DNA of 37,092 bases, from assembly GCA_947646115.1 (NCBI GenBank), contig CANSFH010000010.1, positions 1 through 37,092 on the forward strand, written 5' to 3'. Shown one piece after another: positions 32,773-37,092 of this stretch; the first letter of the stretch is position 1, and each line of letters opens with the position of its first letter. The position numbers and the translations under genes are program-made. Below the pieces are notes generated by a model. That model searched no databases, was not told the DNA's origin, and saw only the letters and a list, made by a program, of their open reading frames with translations. Source of the DNA: an uncultured Mycoplasma sp. (lineage in GTDB: Bacteria; Bacillota_I; Bacilli_A; RF39; UBA660).

Positions 32773-32973
32773 TTATTTGCTTATTTCTGTTATTACTTTT
32801 AAAATATCTTCTTTAGAAAATTCTAAAATAGTAAATAGTTTTGCTATTGTTTCAAATTTTGCATAGCGGTAGTTACCATTTTCAATGCGAAAAAGATTAC
32901 GCCAAGATATCTCACATAATTCAGCAAGTTGTTCTAATGTTAATCCTTTTTTTAAACGGTATTCTTTAAACAT
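32773..32973 (-). CDS. Cro/CI-like repressor (XRE family)
   Basis: 66 aa, a single XRE helix-turn-helix: FKEYRLKKGLTLEQLAELCEI, WRNLFRIENGNYRYAKFETIAKL, then a short helix with ILEFSKEDILK. ATG 32973 follows AGGTGATT; an upstream in-frame start would have the operators inside the gene and no site. Three matching inverted repeats TGACA-N4-TGTCA lie between it and the divergent surface protein gene, one of them 12 bp before this start. So it most likely represses both its own weak promoter and the strong divergent one. Confidence 0.88.
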   Translation of the reverse strand: MFKEYRLKKGLTLEQLAELCEISWRNLFRIENGNYRYAKFETIAKLFTILEFSKEDILKVITEISK

Positions 32974-32984
32974 ATAATCACCTA

Positions 32985-32998
32985 TGACAATTATGTCA
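32985..32998. promoter_or_regulatory. Operator O1, TGACA-N4-TGTCA
   Basis: TGACAATTATGTCA, in the leader just upstream of the ribosome site of the 66-aa repressor gene. Confidence 0.8.
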
Positions 32999-33018
32999 TT
33001 AAATCTAACAAAATAGTA

Positions 33019-33032
33019 TGACACAAATGTCA
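33019..33032. promoter_or_regulatory. Operator O2, TGACA-N4-TGTCA
   Basis: TGACACAAATGTCA. It fills the spacer of a weak minus-strand promoter (TTGAAC at 33038-33033, 17 bp, TATTTT at 33015-33010) that could serve the repressor gene. Confidence 0.8.
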
Positions 33033-33041
33033 GTTCAATTA

Positions 33042-33070
33042 TTGACATACGTGTCATAATAGACTATAAT
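33042..33070 (+). promoter_or_regulatory. Consensus promoter overlapped by operator O3
   Basis: Perfect TTGACA (33042-33047), 17-bp spacer, perfect TATAAT (33065-33070). The operator TGACATACGTGTCA (O3, 33043-33056) covers the -35 and half the spacer, so a bound repressor would exclude RNA polymerase. Confidence 0.88.
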
Positions 33071-33148
33071 GTCATTATAAATGATAGATTTATAATATTG
33101 CTAATATTTACTTTGTTATACTATCAAATAAAAAATGGGAGTGAAAAG

Positions 33149-34903
33149 ATGGAAAAGAAAAAAATAATAATATTAGTAAGTATTCTTTTAGTAGGAATAG
33201 GAGTATCACTAGCATACTTTATAGGTTCTAGTATGTTTGGAGGGTATGGTTCAACGGTTGAAGGAATAACAGCTAATATAAATGGCGCAGAACTAAAAAT
33301 AGAAGGTAATTTAGAATTTAATGATTTAGATATCTTACCAGGACATAAAAATATTTCAAGTATCAAAGTAATAGCAACAGGTAATAATGAACTAATACCA
33401 TATAACTTAATATGGAAAGGAACAAATAGTTTAAATACGCCATTAAAATATACAGTGTATAAAACAAGTAATGAAATAGAAGTAAATACTACTTGTGAAA
33501 AGAAAAGTAAAATAGAGAATGGCGCTCAAATCCTAAATGAAGAATGTACAATAACTAATGAAGATAAATTAGGAAATATAATATCAAGTGGAACAATAAA
33601 TAAAAGTGAAGAAGAAACAAAAGAGATATTAGTAAGTGAAGAATTTATCACTGCAACAAGTGATGGAATGAGTGTATATTACTATATAATATTAGAATAT
33701 CCAAATTTAGATGAAGACCAAAATATAGATATGGGAGGTACTTTCCAAGGAACAGTAACAGTAGAAGAAAGTAATGCTAAACCAGATATCAACATATTAG
33801 CCGTCAAAGTAGAACAAGAAGATGGAACATATCAAGACACAAATGATATACCACAAAGTGGATATGTATTAAATACCGAAAAAAGTGTATGTAGTAATGA
33901 TGCTAAACCAAGCTGGGATATGGCAAATAAAAGATTTTATGCAGATAATTTAACTAAAAATGGAACAAGTTGTTATTTGTATTTTGATGAAGTATGTAAA
34001 GGAGCTTGTAAAACAATATTAGCAAAAGCAACAATAAAAGAAGAAGTACCAAATTTTAAAGCCGCTGCGACTTCTAACGAAGGAGTGTTTAAAGCAGAAG
34101 ATGATTATGGAACTTCATACTACTATAGAGGAGCTGTAGAAAATAATTATGTAAGATTTGCAAACAAATATTGGCGAATTATAAGAATAAATGGCGATGG
34201 ATCAATTAGACTAATTTATCAAGGTTTAAAGGCTAATTCTACAGGAATTGATGCTAGTATAGGAATGAGCAAATTTAATTCCTGGGGTAATGATAATATG
34301 TATGTAGGATTCAAATATGCAAGTGGAGAAGTCCATGGAACAGGAACGGATTCAGTAATATTAGGTAATTTAAATACCTGGTATATCAATAATTTAAAAA
34401 GCTATGAAGATAGAATAGACGCCAATTCAGGATTTTGTGGTGATAGGACTCCTAGTACAAATGATTCAAGTAGCAATGGTGTAGGAGGTATAGGGTCATA
34501 TATTACATATTATGGAGGATTTTTTAGATTAGTTAATGAAGAAGTTAATCCAAGTTTAAAATGTTCTACAGAAGATCTATATACCGGAAAAGAAGCTTCT
34601 GCTGGAAATAAAAGTCTATTTTATCCAATAGGTTTAATTAGTGCAGATGAAGCATCAATGGCAGGAGCTTCAGTAAAGATGAGTAGTACCAATTTTTATT
34701 TATATACAGGAAGAAACTTTTGGACTATGACACCTAATCGATTTACAACAGATAGAGTTATATGGATGTTGACTATTAATTCGAACATGTCTGTTTCTTG
34801 TGGGGTAACATCTGAATATGATGTTAGACCAGTAATAAATTTACGTTCAGATGTTACATTAACAGGAACAGGAACAATGACAGACCCATATGTAGTTAAT
34901 TAA
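33149..34903 (+). CDS. Surface protein of the variable C-type-lectin-like family, repressor-controlled
   Basis: 584 aa from ATG 33149, which follows GGGAGTG by 5 nt; an upstream ATG at 33098 lies in the leader. Residues ~5-25 form a membrane/signal helix. Residues ~30-210 are a beta-rich domain not clearly related to the TasA-like one at 542. A Cys-containing spacer follows (SVCSNDAKPSW, TSCYLYFDEVCKGACK). The lectin-like domain spans ~313-584: DDYGTSYYYRGAV, WRIIRINGDGSIRL, NMYVGFKYASGEVHG, NSGFCGDRTPST, YYGGFFRL, ADEASMAGA, FWTMTP, DVRPVINLRSD and DPYVVN. The segment matching the VRs (34721-34831) lacks the GC-rich frame and the GTGCGCCC end. It is driven by a perfect consensus promoter under three operators. 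Confidence 0.85.
   Translation: MEKKKIIILVSILLVGIGVSLAYFIGSSMFGGYGSTVEGITANINGAELKIEGNLEFNDLDILPGHKNISSIKVIATGNNELIPYNLIWKGTNSLNTPLKYTVYKTSNEIEVNTTCEKKSKIENGAQILNEECTITNEDKLGNIISSGTINKSEEETKEILVSEEFITATSDGMSVYYYIILEYPNLDEDQNIDMGGTFQGTVTVEESNAKPDINILAVKVEQEDGTYQDTNDIPQSGYVLNTEKSVCSNDAKPSWDMANKRFYADNLTKNGTSCYLYFDEVCKGACKTILAKATIKEEVPNFKAAATSNEGVFKAEDDYGTSYYYRGAVENNYVRFANKYWRIIRINGDGSIRLIYQGLKANSTGIDASIGMSKFNSWGNDNMYVGFKYASGEVHGTGTDSVILGNLNTWYINNLKSYEDRIDANSGFCGDRTPSTNDSSSNGVGGIGSYITYYGGFFRLVNEEVNPSLKCSTEDLYTGKEASAGNKSLFYPIGLISADEASMAGASVKMSSTNFYLYTGRNFWTMTPNRFTTDRVIWMLTINSNMSVSCGVTSEYDVRPVINLRSDVTLTGTGTMTDPYVVN
34721..34831 (+). other. Position equivalent to the VR, without recent DGR signature
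   Basis: From TGG of FWTMTP to AGA CCA of DVRP. The sequence is AT-rich, uses AGA in place of CGC for the Arg and lacks the GTGTGCGCC boundary seen in VR1-VR4. Only a short AATTCGAAC resembles the template-like frame. Confidence 0.55.
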
Positions 34904-34914
34904 TTTAAGCATAA

Positions 34915-34942
34915 GAAAAGAGGAATTAGTTTTCCTCTTTTT
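34915..34942. terminator. Bidirectional terminator
   Basis: A 10-11 bp stem (AAAAGAGGAA 34916-34925 with TTCCTCTTTT 34932-34941) and a 6-nt loop; the right arm encodes the last codons of the ferredoxin gene. Confidence 0.85.
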
Positions 34943-35246
34943 CGCAGCAATTGCAACCACAATTTGAATCTGCAGTACATTCGCAATTTTCATCACAGTT
35001 ACATTCATCATCACAGTTACATTCATCATTACAATTACATTCTTCGCAATCGCAATCTTCTTCAGTAATACTAATAGCACTTGTTGGACATGAATCAATA
35101 GAATTTATTAAATCTTCACTTTCTAGGTTGTTATTAGATATAACACTTGATAGACCTTCATCATTGAATGCAAAGTGTTCAGAATCAATAGCAACACAAG
35201 CGCCACATCCAATGCAAGCATCTTCATTTACTTTAATTTTTTTCAT
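34926..35246 (-). CDS. 4Fe-4S ferredoxin with a Cys-rich metallothionein-like tail
   Basis: 106 aa from ATG 35246 (site TAGGAG ~10 nt upstream); an ATG at 35264 precedes that site. Residues 1-60 are a small one-cluster ferredoxin: C11-I-G-C14-G-A-C17 and C53-P-T-S-A. Residues 61-106 are an acidic tail with 14 Cys in C-x-C and C-N-C units separated by two or three acidic residues (DEC-N-C, DDEC-N-C, ENC-E-C) and a final CGCNCC. Such a tail is not part of normal ferredoxins and looks like a metal-binding or sulfur-storing extension. The tail codes for an imperfect DNA repeat. The partner is unknown; no oxidoreductase gene lies next to it. Confidence 0.85.
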   Translation of the reverse strand: MKKIKVNEDACIGCGACVAIDSEHFAFNDEGLSSVISNNNLESEDLINSIDSCPTSAISITEEDCDCEECNCNDECNCDDECNCDENCECTADSNCGCNCCEKEEN

Positions 35247-35357
35247 AATATTTTCTCCTAACATTTTAATTATAGCAGAATATTCGTAAAAAGGAAATAT
35301 AAAGACTTTTAAAGTTAAAAAAAATATGATATTATTATGCTAAAGGTGCGTGAATTG

Positions 35358-36212
35358 ATGAAAACACGGATGGAAAAATATTATGATGAAGAAACTTTAA
35401 ATGTTCCTTTGAGACAACAAAAAAATGAAAGTCTCTATGAAAATATTAGCAATTTAGAAGTGGATGATTATAAATTAGATAATAATGAAACAATTATAGG
35501 AAATGCTAAAAATATCGATGTTGAACAAATAAAAAAAATACTGGATACAAAATATAATAAAGGACCTCAAAGAAAGAGTATAGTTTTAGAAGAAGAGGAA
35601 GAATTACCTAGTGTTAGTTTGGATGAAACTAGAGAATATGATATAAATGCAATTTTAGAGCAAGCTCGCAGTGAAAAAGAGGTTGATTATGATAAAGAAA
35701 GAGTAAAAAAACTACGTGATACTCAATATGATATTTTAAGCAATTTGGAACTTGATGCAGAAAAAGAAATTGTCAATGAAGAAAAAAATGAAAAAAAGGA
35801 TAATGCTGAATTATTAGATTTAATTAATACAATTACTATGCGGGAATTAGATGCTAAAAGTTCTTCGGAAGAGGAACTTAATCCACTTGATATTTTAACT
35901 GATTTAAAAGGTAATGATGATACAGTTATAATTGGAGGATTGCATGAAGAAGAAAGTATTGGAGAAACTTCACCAATTATGTCTTTGGAAGAAGCAGATA
36001 AAATTAAACCATTAATTAAAGAAGAGACAAAAACAGATTTATCAAATACTTTAGCTTTTACACAAAGTGATTTTGATGATTTTAATGACTTAAAGAAAGA
36101 AGTTAAATCAAGTAGAGCTCTTATTTATGTTATAATAGTATTAGTTAGTTTAGTTTTAATTGCAGGTTTAATAATATTTTTAAATAAATTTTTAAATATG
36201 CAACTATTTTAA
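35358..36212 (+). CDS. Acidic tail-anchored protein of unknown function
   Basis: 284 aa from ATG 35358, 8 nt after AAAGGTG; two upstream in-frame starts overlap or precede that site. Residues 1-~245 are hydrophilic and rich in Glu, Asp and Lys, likely disordered or coiled-coil, with no known domain. Residues ~255-278 form the only membrane helix (ALIYVIIVLVSLVLIAGLII), leaving a short exterior tail. The topology suggests a cytoplasmic, membrane-tethered protein. It precedes yunB by 15 bp, so a sporulation or cell-envelope link is possible but unproven. Confidence 0.7.
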   Translation: MKTRMEKYYDEETLNVPLRQQKNESLYENISNLEVDDYKLDNNETIIGNAKNIDVEQIKKILDTKYNKGPQRKSIVLEEEEELPSVSLDETREYDINAILEQARSEKEVDYDKERVKKLRDTQYDILSNLELDAEKEIVNEEKNEKKDNAELLDLINTITMRELDAKSSSEEELNPLDILTDLKGNDDTVIIGGLHEEESIGETSPIMSLEEADKIKPLIKEETKTDLSNTLAFTQSDFDDFNDLKKEVKSSRALIYVIIVLVSLVLIAGLIIFLNKFLNMQLF

Positions 36213-36227
36213 TGCATATATTCTAGT

Positions 36228-36974
36228 ATGAATATATTTAGAAGCAAGTGTAAACATAATTATAATTTTAAAATATTAAGTAAGATAACTTTTCTTACAT
36301 TTATTTTAATTAGTTTGTTTACATTTTTTTTATTAATTAGATTTAATAAAAATATAGGTGATAATTTAATTAATATTAGTTCTTTGGAACTTAAGCGAGT
36401 TATCAATTTATTGATTACAGATAAAATTAATAATAATATTTTAAATAAAGATACGTTAAAAGATCTTTTAATTATAAATAAAAATAATAAAGATGAAATA
36501 TTATATGTTGATTTTGATTTAGATAAAGCATATAAAATTCTTGATAATGTTTCTAATATTCTGACTAATTCTTTTAAAAATATAGAAGATGGAGATATAA
36601 GTATTGCTTATTTGGATAAAGAATTTAGTCATGAAGTTAATGGAATGATTTTAAATGTTCCTATTGGTAGTACATTGGATAGTGTATATTTTTATAATTT
36701 AGGTCCTAAAGTGCCTGTTAGAATTAATTTTATTGGAACTGTATTAACTAATTTACAAACTAAAGTTACTAATTATGGTCTTAATAATGCTTTAGTAGAA
36801 GTGTTTATATATATTGATTTTTCGTGTGATATAATCGCGCCATTTAAAACTGAAAGTGTTGATTTAAAGTATGATGCAGTGATTGCTTCAATGATGATTG
36901 AGGGAGAAGTTCCTAATTTTTATAATGGTACTATGGAAAAAAATAGTAATATATATTCTAAAAGTATTGAGTAA
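36228..36974 (+). CDS. yunB: Sporulation protein YunB
   Basis: 248 aa (254 in Bacillus). A single N-terminal membrane helix (~18-40) is followed by a conserved exterior domain: NVPIGSTLDSVYFYNLGPKVPV, FIGTVLTNLQTKVTNYGLNNALVEVFI, and the C-terminal EGEVPNFYNG, all as in YunB. The protein is needed for sporulation at a late stage in Bacillus, mechanism unknown. The ribosome site before ATG 36228 is poor, so translation may depend on coupling to the gene upstream. Confidence 0.92.
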   Translation: MNIFRSKCKHNYNFKILSKITFLTFILISLFTFFLLIRFNKNIGDNLINISSLELKRVINLLITDKINNNILNKDTLKDLLIINKNNKDEILYVDFDLDKAYKILDNVSNILTNSFKNIEDGDISIAYLDKEFSHEVNGMILNVPIGSTLDSVYFYNLGPKVPVRINFIGTVLTNLQTKVTNYGLNNALVEVFIYIDFSCDIIAPFKTESVDLKYDAVIASMMIEGEVPNFYNGTMEKNSNIYSKSIE

Positions 36975-37002
36975 TGACACAATTTAAAGAATAAATAAAA
37001 AA

Positions 37003-37027
37003 AGAATGTTTTTGTTACATTCTCTTT
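37003..37027 (-). terminator. Terminator downstream of tRNA-Met
   Basis: A stem AGAATGT (37003-37009) with ACATTCT (37017-37023). On the minus strand it is followed by a run of T (complement of the A-run at 36995-37003), so it ends the tRNA transcript; it may also stop yunB transcripts. Confidence 0.65.
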
Positions 37028-37038
37028 AATTTTCTAAT

Positions 37039-37092
37039 TGGTAGCGACGGAGGGGATCGAACCCCCGACCTACCGGGTATGAACCGGTCGCT
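37039..37092 (-). tRNA. tRNA-Met (CAT), elongator type, 5' part beyond window
   Basis: The 3' CCA is encoded (37041-37039). The T arm contains GGGGG-TTCGATC-CCCTC, followed by acceptor strand CGTCGCT and discriminator A. The anticodon arm is ACCGG-TTCATAC-CCGGT with CAT at 37081-37079. The arm sequences match elongator tRNA-Met of Bacilli; initiator tRNA would have a GGG/CCC anticodon stem. The 5' half (D arm, acceptor 5' strand) lies outside the window. Confidence 0.93.

Noticed and set aside
34951..35289. 112-aa plus-strand frame opposite the ferredoxin
   Set aside because: It is a low-complexity Ser-Gln shadow of the Cys-rich repeat, with no ribosome site.

Overview
The window is AT-rich (roughly 27-30% GC by eye), uses Gram-positive-type Shine-Dalgarno sites (AAAGGAG, AGGTGAT) and tight TTGACA/TATAAT-type promoters, and carries endospore genes: spoIVA, gerQ, sigG, a YlmC/YmxH-type PRC-barrel gene and yunB. 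Tryptophan is encoded by TGG throughout and TGA serves as a real stop in overlapping gene pairs (15735-15737, 16822-16824), so the code is standard. This fits a low-GC, spore-forming member of the Bacilli, possibly one of the uncultured gut lineages near the Mollicutes; that placement is inference.

Layout. 1-3226: two tandem genes for surface proteins with C-type-lectin-like domains ending in DGR-type variable regions (the first gene is cut by the window edge). 3268-5862: spoIVA on the minus strand, then a frameshifted dinD. 5895-9993: a heterodimeric ABC exporter and a membrane-anchored thioredoxin-like protein. 10058-11593: a lipoprotein with a zinc-protease motif. 11664-17470: a co-directional run rplI, dnaB, M23 peptidase, walJ-like hydrolase, rlmH, unknown gene, ung. 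17513-19639: a repressor-like tandem-HTH gene divergent from a third variable-region protein gene, followed by a small ribbon-helix-helix gene. 19684-32736: housekeeping and sporulation genes (LemA-like, an interrupted AAA+ ATPase, metallo-hydrolase, gerQ, YitT-like, priA, CYTH, sigG, a collagen-like protein, PRC-barrel, lspA, rluD, rhomboid, rluB). 32773-34903: a 66-aa Cro/CI-like repressor divergent from a fourth member of the variable-protein family. 34926-37092: a ferredoxin with a metallothionein-like tail, a tail-anchored acidic protein, yunB, and the 3' part of an elongator tRNA-Met.

The most striking content is the family of five C-type-lectin-like domains in four genes. Four of them (VRs at 345-449, 2114-2224, 3050-3154, 19290-19388) end in a GC-rich patch set in AT-rich coding sequence. 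Between copies this patch varies mostly at codon positions 1 and 2 of AAT/AAC-like codons and at position 1 of an ACG-like codon, with a nearly invariant frame (GTG TTC, TCG, GGC, GGT GTG CGC CC). That is the footprint of adenine-directed mutagenic retrohoming by a diversity-generating retroelement (DGR). I see no reverse transcriptase or template repeat here, so the element would act in trans from elsewhere in the genome. Two of the loci are governed by divergent HTH repressors; at 33 kb three TGACA-N4-TGTCA operators flank and overlap a perfect TTGACA-17-TATAAT promoter, a phage-like switch in front of a member of this surface-protein family.

Other points of note are an RBS-sequestering hairpin before sigG, an in-frame TGA in an AAA+ ATPase, and the ferredoxin with a Cys-rich tail.
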